Of a stretch of 64,000 nt of DNA, positions 1 to 11,159 are shown one piece after another. The first letter of the stretch is position 1, and each line of letters begins with the position of its first letter. The position numbers and the translations under genes are program-made. The stretch spans positions 4,574,694-4,638,693 of the forward strand of contig NC_089285.1 of assembly GCF_963678975.1 (NCBI RefSeq), read 5' to 3'. The notes below the pieces were generated by a model. That model was not told where the DNA came from. It saw nothing but the letters and a program-made list of their open reading frames with translations, and searched no databases. Origin of the DNA: Dysidea avara. Lineage: Eukaryota; Porifera; Demospongiae; Dictyoceratida; Dysideidae.

Positions 1-559
1 AAATTTCTAAGTGATGATATACTGTTATTTGTGATATAATATTATTGCCATGCATGACTGTACAACCAAACATGACACCTAGTGTGTAGCTGGAAGGCAC
101 ACTTTGTGTTGGGAGAAGGTTTGTGATGGATGCAGCATGGAACTACAATGCACACATTAAAACACTCAACATCATTACTAAGGTCACTTTCTTACTAGAT
201 GCACTGACATGTGACCACACATGCTTTTATGGCCAACTGTGACCCTCCAAATGGGAAATTTTAGGTTAGTGTATATAATAAGGTCAACTACATGTTCTCC
301 AGTAAGTGCTGTTTAAATAATATTGTATTTCACTGTACTGTACCTACCTGTCATTCTAGCCAATGGTTTCTTGCCAGTGGATGATTGCCATAGGAGCAGT
401 GTAAAGTCATCACATCCCGACACAAGTAGTTCTTCACTGATCACTTTCTAATATGGTAATAACCAATGTACCATCAGTACTTGAAGACATTTCACCAATA
501 AACACAGATATGCATGAGAGATCATACAACATTTCTAGCCAGAGAACTACTACACAATA

Positions 560-1646
560 ATATTTTTAAAAATTGTAAATTTAAAAATGAAGTAGGGATC
601 TATGCAACAAAAAGTAGTAAAACAATAGATGAATGATGGTATTACAGCATACTGTAGCTCAGTGGGGAAAGCCCCTACTTTGGCATTGAGTAAAATATAG
701 CCAATGTGCCAAAGTAGGGACTTTCCCACTGAGCTATGCTGTAATACCATCATTCATCTCTTGTTTCACTACTATAGATCTCTACTTCATTTTCAATTTA
801 AAAAAAAAAAACTAGTTTGTTTAGTTTTTGTTGTAGTACAGCTAGCTACAATGTAACTACTGTTCTATTAGAATATCATACATGACTGTTGTATTAGAGT
901 ATATCGAGTCAGCCAAGAGGTGTGCAGCTAGCTAAACCAATAAGGGGTGAGGTCATTTTGTTTACTGTTAAGTAAACAACTAGATTGTTAAGAGATGTGG
1001 TCTCCGTACTCTATCACTAGTAGTCCACATAGATCTTTAATTGATGGGCGAGTCATAAACCTATCACGAACAGGATCCTAATCGCAGACTTGCACATACA
1101 GTGCATCTAGTCTTATAGTAGCGCCAGAACTGAAGCGCTTCTGAAGTCAAGCTCTGAAATTATCTCGGAAATAATTCTGTGGTGTCTATATATGTTGCTG
1201 AAAGAAAGTGTTGATACGGAAAATTAACGCCTCGATATGGTTACGTTGGATGAAGAAGACAAGCAGCTTGATTAAAGGTAAAAGAAAAGACAAGGTGCAG
1301 AGGGCCTACAATCATCGGAACCCCAAAAGGTACATCCCACTGGTGAGTTTGTTATTGTGGCATAAAATAGTAGCTGTGTGTTGCTTCATTTGGCCTCTAG
1401 TTTTGCAACTGTGGTCAGTGAGTCTAAAAGTTTTAGCGATTTTTAAAAATTCTGTATCCGGCCAGCTGTGAGTGTTTTGTTATGTTTAATGCTGTATTGT
1501 TTATTATATGGACTAGTACTACTCCGTAAAGGTGATTTTCGTCGCATGAAATGTCTCTAGAATGATTTTTAAAGGCAGAATTTTGGGTGGCACGCAAAAT
1601 TTTCACCACGATCCCTACTTAAACAGTACTATCGTACCATTTGATA
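560..1646 (+). mobile_element. 1.1-kb foldback-headed element, copy 1 (core type 1)
   Basis: Inserted in an NLE1 intron: copy C reads straight through this site (near 47,978) without it. It opens with a palindrome of about 230 bp (575-805) whose arms carry AGGGATC and AAAAGTAGTAAAACAA, and it ends CGATCCCTACTTAAACAGTA. A sister copy is at 20.25-21.38 kb. Both copies contain a matching peptide-like stretch (KGKRKDKVQRAYNHRNPKR here, frame +), so the element may have carried or captured coding sequence. No transposase is visible. Confidence 0.7.
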
Positions 1647-1861
1647 CCTTCTGGTTTAGACAGTCTGTCATTAGCTGGTTCATATGGTCCAGTCCTTAAC
1701 ACATAGTCAGTGTCGAGACATAGTGTGTTCACCTGACAGGAGCTCACATGATCCAACACCACTAACCCAGTGACCATGTCCTGATAGTGTCCTACATAAT
1801 ATTCCTATGGAAGGGGAAATATGTCAAATCTGTAATGTGGGTATGGATAATTAATACATGC

Positions 1862-1862
1862 A

Positions 1863-1936
<74 letters not shown>

Positions 1937-1938
1937 AC
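1862..1938. repeat. (CA)n microsatellite in NLE1 copy A
   Basis: About 36 CA units, followed by degenerate CA-rich sequence to about 2055. On the gene strand it is (GT)n and starts next to the 5' splice site of the preceding WD40 exon. Confidence 0.97.
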
Positions 1939-2197
1939 ACGCATGCACTAGTACAATACACACACAAAACACACTACACACGCGCACAGACATACATACA
2001 CAAACACACGCAAATACTACACACCACACACGTACACGCACACTACACACACACTCTCTCTACACTTTCACGGTCCTATCTTGTGATGAGGTATATATCA
2101 GTCCCTCTCCTCCCCATCGTACACAAGTCACTGACTGACTGTGACCAGTTAATATCATCACTGAATGAGCCAGCCTTGTATCCCATATGTGAACTGT

Positions 2198-2772
2198 ACT
2201 ATCCTATAGTGTGGAGTACATACACTACTATCCTATAGTGTGGAGTACATACACTACCATCCTATAGTGTGGAGTACATATACTACTATCCTATAGTGTG
2301 GAGTACATACACTACTATCCTATAGTGTGGAGTACATATACTACTATCATATAGTGTGGAGTACATACACTACGTGTGGAGTACATACACTACCATCCTA
2401 TAGTGTGGAGTACATACACTACCATCCTACAGTGTGGAGTACATACACTACTATCCTATAGTGTGGAGTACATACACTACTATCCTATAGTGTGGAGTAC
2501 ATACACTACCATCCTATAGTGTGGAGTACATACACTACCATCCTATAGTGTGGAGTACATACACTACCATCCTATAGTGTGGAGTACATATACTACTATC
2601 ATATAGTGTGGAGTACATACACTACTATCCTATAGTGTGGAGTACATACACTACCATCCTATAGTGTGGAGTACATATACTACTATCATATAGTGTGGAG
2701 TACATACACTACTATCCTATAGTGTGGAGTACATACACTACCATCCTATAGTGTGGAGTACATACACTACTA
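2198..2772. repeat. 26-bp minisatellite A (about 22 units) containing an NLE1 splice acceptor
   Basis: The tandem unit is 26 bp. On the gene (minus) strand it contains CACTATAG followed by GATAGT. The last unit ends in the real 3' splice site and first bases of the exon starting at 2203 (GATAGTACAGTTCAC). Apart from about 57 bp at 2773-2829, the whole intron between exons 2830-2866 and 2064-2203 is this array. Units vary slightly (CATATAG, CTACAG). Confidence 0.93.
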
Positions 2773-3471
2773 ATAATACATACAGTATATTATTCATTTC
2801 GTACTATACAATCGTGTTCTGACACTGACCTTAGATGAGCTGGCCAACAGACGACAGTCAGGATCCCTACCAGGAATTATGTACCATAAAATATTATGTA
2901 CTTATCAATGAAAAATAGTGTATACAAACACAGGCTGTTATGATCGCAGTACACAAAGTGTTATAACTACCAACACAATTAATGATAAATGTATGCAAGG
3001 ACCAAAAGTTGAAAGCAAGCATAAAGCTTGTACAGCTTCTGCAAAAAAATGTTACAGTGGTGGTTAGGCCTATGCAGCTTCCAAAAGTAGCTAATTGACT
3101 ATACCTTCCGTTGGCATCACAATAAAAGCTAATGGAGGTAAAAGCTAAGTCCACACCAATCATTTCCAACAGTATGACTTCACATTTACAATTCAGTCTC
3201 ACAACTATATGCAGAACATCTACACATGGTCTGCATATGAGCTTACTTGCTTACTGATGCATTGGTCTCCATGACAACCATGTTATCCACTGTCTGTGGC
3301 CAGTTAGGGAAGTTCCTAATTGTTTACCAGTTACTGATTCCCATATACACACCTGTAGATAGTATGATAAACTGATAACATGGTGTCTAGAAGAGAAATT
3401 TTCCCATAAGGATTAGATATGTCTCACACTGTGTAGTAGGGTATTAACATACTGCGTATAAATGTGTAGTA

Positions 3472-4193
3472 AAGTGGAACCTCTCTTAATGGTCACCTGA
3501 GTTGGGTGGTCACCTCAGCAAAATGACCACGTGACTCTATGGTCCCAACCGATTCCTAAACAGTTTGTACAGAAATAGTTTGCATTAAGTGGTCACCCAT
3601 ATGACACGTATAACAACACTTTGTTATACAAAAAGCCTCTCACAATGTGGCCATGCAGCAACAGTCATAATGGTGAGTAAACTAGTTACACTACTTTATA
3701 CTTCTATAACATTTATACTCACAATTGTGTTCTGTATAGATAAGCTTATAGCCACTCCATGGCTTTAATTGTCTCTTCCGTGATTCTAAGTAAAGCTCAC
3801 CTCACAGTATGTTAATTACCTCGGAATTTACAATTATTGTGTAGTTTCCAGGTAAATGTCTTTTCAGTCTAAAATAAAGGTTAAACCACAGCCTTTCCTT
3901 CACTGCATGGCTTTCTAGCAAGGCAGCCTAGTGATAATGTCTCCATACAGTGGCTTCTCGCTCTTGTTAGTCATCCTTCTGCTACTTTGTTTATGTCTGT
4001 TATGTAAGTAATGGATTGAAGAGTAGGCATGTGTGAGGATAGCTATAATCCCAGGAACCTTTGTATAAAGGTCAACCTTGGTTTGTGGCCTATGGCTGCT
4101 TTATAGAGATATGATATTGAGTTAGGCAGCCACCTCTCTATAAAGGCCAAATATCTCTGGCCTGAAGGTGACCGCTTTAGACAGGTTCCACTG
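3472..4193. mobile_element. mariner-type MITE with AGTGGAACCTCT ends, TA target site
   Basis: Ends AGTGGAACCTCTCTTAATGG and (reverse) CAGTGGAACCTGTC, flanked by TA. It is present at the same intron site in NLE1 copies B (33,403-34,095) and C (49,666-50,359), so insertion predates the duplications. No transposase ORF. Confidence 0.75.
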
Positions 4194-4436
4194 TAGTAGT
4201 AGTAAGAGTATTATTAAGGGTGGTAGAGGGAAATGAGGTGGAACAACTCCATACATTTCACTCACCTTGCCAGCTTTACATCCTGATGCAATCTTCTTCC
4301 CATCTGGTGACCAGGCAATACTGAGGATCCAATGGGAGTGAGCTACATGTATGTAGAGCAAGAGAGAAAGATAACAATACGAACACCTAAAAATGATACC
4401 GTTGATGTGACCATTGTAGGAATTAATTGTGAACCA

Positions 4437-5360
4437 CAGTGCTTATATTTTTAGTGAAACAAGTAAAAGTTGGAAGGTTGTCTATACCTGTTGATATACT
4501 AGTGGACATTAAAGCCCTAAACTTCAGTCTATACCCATGACTTAATTAGGGATTAAATGTCCACTGCAGGTATAGGCAACCTTCACCACTTTTAGCTATT
4601 CCTTTGTTTCACTACTTTTTTGCTTTGATGAGTTTGATCCCTATAAAATTCCTACTACTTGTTTGTTTGTTTATTTTTTCATAACATAATGAGCCCACGC
4701 ATACCACATTAAAAGAAAGAATGGCACCATGCACACCAGAATAAAGTAATTTTACATCAGAACAGGTACCCCAACAAACAATTATGTAACGGAAAGAGAG
4801 GTGACCACCACGCTCTGTTTTCACCTATGCTCCACCCATTACACAGCACTACAAACAAAGAACAGTATGAGAAGCGTCTCTGCAATCGATCCAGTTACCA
4901 TGGAAAATATGGGCAATAAGCATAATAGCCAACACAGCCACATCACACTATCATAAATCAATACCTGCATTGTCAGCGAAAAGAACTAGGACACAAAGGA
5001 GGACAAAGGCAAGTCCATGATTCATGTATTGTATGTACTACAGTTGACATGGCAAAAAGACACATCTCGGGATGAAGCAATGCCGAACAATAAAGAAATC
5101 AAGCCCATAGTCTTATCCATTGTCAAGTTATGCTTGGCTAGAGGCATCAGTTAGTTAGTTAGTTAGTCAGTTGGCATAAAATTATGTTGAATAGAAGCTT
5201 TTTTAAAATTCCGTAGAAAAGGGTTTGGGGCTAGTCTGATTACATTTTTGGGCTTAGCTGTGACTAACCAATGTTGCCAAGCTGTCATGACAGGAAATTG
5301 AGGCTGGTTTTAGGGTGATATTTTTGGCTGGAAAGAAAATCCCAGGTCTGTATGATTACA
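4437..5360. mobile_element. Hairpin element, core type 2, with body
   Basis: Palindrome 4452-4612: arms AGTGAAACAAG and CTTGTTTCACTAC-like sequence surround a core with inverted copies of CTATACCTG and TGGACATTAA. Body sequence to about 5360 matches 17.5-18.35 kb (GACACAAAGGAGGACAAAGG region, then GTGATATTTTTGGCT). A truncated copy is at 34.44-34.69 kb. Confidence 0.65.
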
Positions 5361-5469
5361 ATGCCACAAAACTGCTTTATAGTCATGTGTTTAAAATAAA
5401 ATAATGAGCTCATTTATGTTGTTTACGTTTGAATGTCATGGACTTCAATATGAATTCAACAATTACCCA

Positions 5470-7515
5470 TGTTTTTTTGTGATATAGGAAAGGTCATTCA
5501 ACAACAGTTGCAGTGATATGGATGAGTTTAATGTATTGCTCTCATCTTATGATTTAGATGGAGCTGCCAAAAGGTGTGTACTTGTTGAATATTTTCATTT
5601 AACTCATTTAAATTTCAATGAGTTTCAAAGTCGCATAATTGATGCTGTCTTAGAAAAAACAGATTAGTTGGTTATTCAACCCACTGGCAGTGGTAAAAGC
5701 CTGTGTTATCAATTTCAAGCTGTTTATACAAAGCAATCGACACTTTTAATTACGCCAACCATTATTCTGATGCAAGATCAGACACACGAGTTGGAAAACT
5801 TGGGTTGTTTACTTGGGATCAGCTCAAGTAGATCCCAATGCTGAAAAAAAGGTATTCAGTGCTGATTTGAGTGCAGCAGTGGTTTTTGTGAACCTAGAAT
5901 GGTTGATTAGTGACAAAGACAACCATGTAAAGGTTCAGGCACTAAATGCAAACAATCAATTGGGTCCAGTAGCCATACACGAAGCACATCTCGTCTATGA
6001 TTGGCAAGACTTCAGACAAACATACAGAAAATTGAAGACTTACATGCATTTTTTCCCAATGTTCCTCTGGTGGCTCTCTCTGCCACTGTTGTTCTTCAAG
6101 TAGAGGCAAAATTGAGGTCTTTTATGCACGATCCTTTAATTGAGAGAAGCTCAGTGAATCATGCGAACATTTATTTGGCTGCTAGAGTGTGAAATTCTAC
6201 AAGGTAAGATGGCTCAAAACAATCTGTTTCATTAGACTCCAGAGATTTCAACAATTTTGTAGATCTCATAACAGATTTGATTAAGGGGCAATGTAGCATT
6301 ATTTGCCTGTCACGTAGGACCTATTGTTTTAGCTTTGAGGGAGAGGGATGTGCTGGCTATTGGATATTATGGCAAAATGAAAGAATCAGAGAAGAGAGAA
6401 GCCTACATCAAATGGAAAGGTGGAGATGTCCAGGTGATTGTTGCCACACATGCATTTGGGCTTGGTATAAATAAGAGTAATGTAAGGTTTGTCACATGGA
6501 ATGGTTTGCCTCCATGCATGGGCACGGGAGTTTGGAAGAGCAGGAAGGGATGGTAAACAGTCTTATGTGTACATTTTCTATAATGATAATGACATACAGC
6601 ATGTTGGGTACTGGGCTAGAGACATGGCAAGGCAGCATCGTCCTAGTGACATTGATGATGCTGCACAATAAGAAAATTGCTTCTTCAGTTATTTGGAGAA
6701 GAACTGTCTGACATTACTTACCCCAAGTAAGGTTGTGATATCTGTGATCAAACCATAGGTTTGCTCACAGACAGAAAACCAGAATTAGCCTTACTTATAC
6801 AAGCTATTGATGAATTGAAAAGTTTAGGTGAGGTGAAAATTACTGCATGGCTGAGGGGTGGAAATGTTGCTTGGATGCAAAATATTGTCAAGGCAAATCC
6901 TTCAGCATATGGGAAGAGTCCTCATGGACTATCTAAGGAATGGTGGAGGTACTTTATTCATCAGTGTGCTGCAGCAGGATATATTCTATGTGCAATTAAA
7001 TTAGCTATTTTTGGATCTGCAGCTACAACCATTCAAGGAGTATACGCAAAATTAGAACCAACATCTAAAGGAAGAAATGCATTGACCAGTCAAGAAGCAG
7101 TATTGCTTCCACAGTTGAACGTGCCTACTGAAAAATTGCAGACATCTGTATCTAAGACAGCAGAGCACAAGAACAGGAAAAGGAAAGCATATTCTTCCAA
7201 TTCTCAAGCCCCTACCATGTTCCAGTGAAAATTGGGTGCCTTTGCAAACCAAGAAAAAGTACCAATATCCAGGATGGCATGATGAAAACACTGCTGGAAA
7301 CGTACTGTACTTTGCTGAAAACATTGAATCTTTGCCCCATTATAGTGGTCCACATTTTTTGTGGTCAGACATTCAGCTAAGTAAGAGCAGTACAACTAAA
7401 AATAACTTTACGATGCAGATTAATTTGAAATCAGAACATCTGCACTATTGGCTCTCGTGGTGCAATGGGGTCAGAAGATGTGGTCAATGCAACCATGTTT
7501 TGCCACGATCATTTA
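5470..7515 (+). pseudogene. RecQ-like DNA helicase, degenerate
   Basis: RecQ helicases unwind DNA 3'-5' (family knowledge). In order over about 2 kb: Walker A PTGSGKSLCYQFQ (near 5680), LLITPTIILMQDQ (motif Ia), HEAH in place of DEAH (near 5976), LVALSATV (motif III, near 6068), DVLAIGYYGKM, VIVATHAFGLGINKSNVRFV (near 6435), GRAGRDGKQSYVYIFYN (near 6535), then an RQC-like segment ELALLIQAIDELKSLGEVK to KEWWRYFIHQ (6770-6960) and a C-terminal CGQC stretch (near 7480). In-frame stops (just before the Walker A block) and several frameshifts show it is not functional. It lies in the NLE1 intron on the opposite strand and may be a mobile or expanded sponge family. Homology ends where a GGACTACTGGACT repeat begins. 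Confidence 0.8.
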
Positions 7516-10025
7516 TACTGGACTACTGGACTGGAATACTGGAATGGACTACTGGACTGACATTTTTTTTGGTTTTACACATTTTTAAGGTGGGGTTACT
7601 GTACATTTGGGTGGCTTGTAACAACATTTCAACACTGAGTGGTGAATATGATACTAAAAAGTAGCTCTGATAAGTCAAATGGGTTCAATTAAATGTATTC
7701 TATCCACTGCTTGACAGTATCCGCTCTACTGTATAGCAGATACTGACATGTAGGTATACCCAGAAATGTTTCTCTCGCTCATAGAGGCACACGTGATTAT
7801 TGTGATACAACTTTCTATAACATATGCATATTGCGAATTGGTGACTAGTCACTGGAGTCCATGATATGTAATTGTGCAATAGGGACACATTAAATTAACC
7901 TACGTACTTTTATAACTGGTATGTACTGTGTGCCGTACTGTATGCCATTGTGCTATGACAATGCAATTTTCTACTCCTATTAACAGCTAAATGACATTGT
8001 AATACAATTAAGGGGGCAAGCAACTATGTCCTATGGCTTACATCAATAAAATTATGTGTTTTATGTGAAGCTGTAAAAGCAACACAGATACTGTTCTCCA
8101 CCTGATGAGTAACACATGTTGTAGTTGAGACATTGAACTTATGTTTAGTGCAAATCTGACTGAAATCCTCTGAAGTATGTACAAATTATCGCATGGTTAC
8201 AAAACACTGTAATTTTAACACTAAAATTGATTCTCCTCCTACAGCTAATTGTGAAAGTCCCCAAAAATTCTTGCTGTGGCTTGTAATAGCATTATCTTTA
8301 AAAGTATGGAAATAGATTTTTAGGAATGACTACTATGGCTTCAAAAGAGAAGATTACTAAAACTGTGAGACTAGATTCATAATTTGTAGAATTCCCATTC
8401 TTTAGGTCTAAAATACTAAACTGAGTCTTACAGTCAGTACTTCTAACTGGAGATGGTGATTTTTAATTACCATAAACACATCTGATACAAAAGGGAGTGG
8501 AAAGCAAGCATAGATCAATGAAAACCAAGATTTTGCGTGTGAAGCCATAGGAATTAGTAGCGTGCCCCATTTACAGAATACAGACATTTCATTCCAGTAA
8601 TGAAATATTATATAGTTATACAACGGCCACGAGTGCTCTGCCTGATATAAACGCATGAGCCTGAGGGCCGTTAGGCCCGAAGGCAAGTGCGTTTATACAG
8701 GCAGAGCACGAGTGCACATTGTATAACTGTTATGTACCACTCACCTAATAGGTGGGGAGAGTCTCACAAGACAGCTGTAACGCTTATAAAGACCAGGTTT
8801 CTAACATCGATTGTGGGTAACCAAGCCGGACGTTGCGATGACGTTCCCCCTGCAGTACTGCAGCCACCTGAGATATTGAAAGCTAGTACGCTATGGGTTA
8901 TATCACTAACCTGCATTCGCTGTTCGACTCTCATTATGTAGTGCTCAGCATGCCAGCGTGATCACTCAATCGCCATATAGACTAAGCGCCAGACTAATCG
9001 CCATAGTGATTCCCTCGAGCGAAAAAAAGTAGCTAAATAGATGTTTTAAGTAAACAAAACCCAACTACTAAATGATACTAGTCTAATTCTTACTATTCAC
9101 ACTGGCTAAACTCGAATCTGGTGGCATGACAAAACTGGTTACCACAATCGAATGTAAAGGTTAGTATTACTTAGAATATATTTGTTTTATTGAGTCATTC
9201 TCGAAGTGGACTACAGTTTAATATGGGCTAAGATGGCACCAGACTAGTAAGGTGTATAAGTACGTTTATATATATGTAGACTAGAGTTGTGGCCACCCGT
9301 GTTGGCTTCTTCGATCGCCATTGGCTGCTTGTAAACATTATACGTATTGGTGACGTTATGGCCCACAATCGACCTTTACATGTCAGGCTATAAAAGAATT
9401 CGAGTGATCTGTGAAGTGTCCTTCCACCTATTAGGTGAGGTGTCGTAGTGGTCTTCGCCACCGGCACTTGTGCTATGCTGCACAAAACCGCAGCCAGTGC
9501 AATATCTGTATATTGCACTACGGTCGGTGCATTATAACTTATAATGCACTCGTTGTGGTCTACAAAACTGCAACCAGTGCGTTATAAGTTATAACGCACT
9601 CGCTGCAGTCTGCAGCAGTGCAATATACAAATTATGGCACTGGCGGTGCCTTTGAACTGCCCACGCAGAGTGGTACATAACCAGTTATGTGATGGGATCT
9701 AGTTTGTGTGTTCACACACACCATTATGTTACTGTATAGCAGATATACTGACATGTGTGTATGCCCAAAAATGTTTCTTTCACTGTTAGACACACGAGAT
9801 CATTGTGATACAACTATCTATATCAGTAGATACTGTCAAGCAGTGATTAGAATCGATTTAATTGAATCCATTTGACTTATCACAGCTACACTGTACTTTT
9901 TAGTATCATATTCACCACTCAAGGATGAAATGTTGTCACCAGTCACCCAAATGCACAGTAATCCCACCCTTAAAAGTGTGTAAAACTTTAAAATATGTCA
10001 GTCCAGTAGTCCAGTCCAGTGATTA
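7516..10025. mobile_element. Foldback element with about 300-bp inverted ends
   Basis: 7540-7860 and 9720-10,015 are inverted copies. Each begins with CTGACAT, then a run like TTTGGTTTTACACA, and is capped by copies of ACTGGACT (GGACTACTGGACT at 7520; the reverse at 10,003). One internal block of roughly 130 bp (GCAGATACTGACATG...TTGTGATACAACT) is flipped between the two arms. No transposase is seen. A related terminus adjoins the 52.55-kb VNTR. Confidence 0.6.
8600..9690. repeat. Nested palindromes inside the 7.5-10-kb element
   Basis: 8628-8712 is a hairpin: AGTGCTCTGCCTG and TATAAACGCA pair with TGCGTTTATA and CAGGCAGAGCAC around a GGGCCGTTAGGCCC centre. Further inverted repeats lie at 9500-9610 (GTGCATTATAACTTATAATG), and CACCTAATAGGTG occurs near 8737 and (inverted) near 9423. 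GTGGTACATAAC occurs at both ends. This looks like a second TIR element nested within the first. Confidence 0.55.
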
Positions 10026-10079
10026 GACACTACCCAGCCACTAGGTAGTCCATAAGTGGGCAGTTGAACATGACAGATT

Positions 10080-10487
10080 AATGGTCTAAAGTAATCACTA
10101 TTGTAATTGCTTGTGGTGACACATTTACATTACCTACAGATGTCTCAGATGTGGGACTTGGGGCTGTCCTGTCAACAACCTATAGTGATGTTGTTGAGTA
10201 TGCACAAAGCTACAAAACAGTGTCTGGCAATGATATGGGCCACCATGAAGATTAGGTATTACCTGACTATTTGTACATTACAAATACTTGGGTCATCAAA
10301 GTCTAGCAGGGCTTGATCACAATGTCTGCCCTTAGAACTTCATGTGTATAACTTCCAAATATTGTTCATCTTACTGGTAGACCAAACCAATAAACCGATT
10401 CCCTGTCCAAATGGCCTAATGCTTTATCGACGTATTAGAGGTATAACATGCTTTTGGTAGTGAATACAACCTTCCCCACCTTGTTTC
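10080..10487 (+). pseudogene. Ty3/Gypsy retrotransposon relic, RNase H region
   Basis: Translated pieces match the RNase H part of Gypsy-type pol: FTLPTDVSDVGLGAVLS (near 10,125), VVEYA, then in another frame KQCLAMIWATMKIRYYL (near 10,213) and VHLTGRPNQ (near 10,360). Frameshifts and stops make it inactive. The relic continues after a foldback insertion at 10,488. No LTRs were recognised. Confidence 0.7.
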
Positions 10488-11159
10488 GGGAGTTAGTAAA
10501 ACGCGGAATACGGAATAACGGAATTGCGGAATAACGAAATAAGCAAAACTTACCATTTGCAAATTGTACAAATAGTTACATGCTCTATAGCAATCGTACT
10601 TTATTTACACCTTGCAACAGCTCTGCATGGCACGCCACGGCGATGGATAGCTAAACAGCAGCTAGGCGAGCATTAAATGGGACAAGCGAGCACACAACCA
10701 ATCACCGTAGAACGATCTACCTTCGCTAAACTTACTTATCTATACTCCTTAGTTGATATAGCTACAAAGCGCCAAGACCTAGTTCTATTCTTAGGTTAAA
10801 CTAGCTGCCCTTCATGCGCATACGACAGAATTTATTAGAGTCACACTAGAGTTCAGTAGGGAAGTCCAGTGGTTGTGTGTCTTTAAATGGATTTCAAAAC
10901 TCTTCAAGTTTGAATCAAGAGTGTAGCTAAGTAAAGTTAGCGAAGGTAGATTGTGCTAGGGTGATTGGTTGTGTGTTCGTCCCATTTAATGCTCGCCGGC
11001 TGCTGTTCTATCCATCGCCGTGGTGCGCCATGCAGAGCTGTTACAAGGTAAATAAAGCATAATTACTATAGAGCATATAATATTTCTACAATCTGCAAAA
11101 GATTAATTTCGCTTATTTCGTTATTCCGCAATTCCATATTCTGCGTTTTACTAATTCCC
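10488..11159. mobile_element. Mutator-like foldback element with about 240-bp TIRs
   Basis: Ends GGGAGTTAGTAAAACGC and GCGTTTTACTAATTCCC. The arms pair over about 240 bp (10,488-10,735 with 10,920-11,159). Flanks CCTTGTTTC and CCTTGTTGC are a 9-bp target duplication with one mismatch, as expected for Mutator-like elements. It splits the Gypsy relic. Confidence 0.85.

Larger units (their letters stand above)
348..4342 (-). pseudogene. NLE1: NLE1 (Notchless) WD40 gene copy A, middle exons
   Basis: Notchless/NLE1 is a WD40 beta-propeller protein of pre-60S ribosome maturation (family knowledge). Minus-strand exons with GT-AG borders: 4266-4342 (HWILSIAWSPDGKKIASG), 3255-3352 (TGKQLGTSLTGHRQWITW), 2830-2866 (DPDCRLLASSSK), about 2064-2203 (VHIWDT, ILTGHSQSVTCVRWGG, SSQDRTVKV), about 1764-1798 (LCRTLSGHGHW), 1648-1732 (NTLCLDTDYVLRTGPYEPAN) and 348-447 (EELLVSGCDDFTLLLW, ending KKPLARMTG). 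Exon order and residues follow animal NLE1 closely. The codon expected to be Trp after RTVKV reads TAG (near 2062), so this copy looks broken unless that is an allele or an error. The 100-nt exon 348-447 is intact, whereas copies B, C and D have a 5-bp deletion there. Sequence 1-300 resembles 45.3-45.5 kb, so the C-terminal exons probably lie just outside the window. The N-terminal exons are at 12.0-12.8 kb. Confidence 0.82.

Noticed and set aside
1858..2238. Open frames through the CA repeat and the minisatellite
   Set aside because: Composition is entirely repeat-driven and overlaps NLE1 exons read on the other strand.
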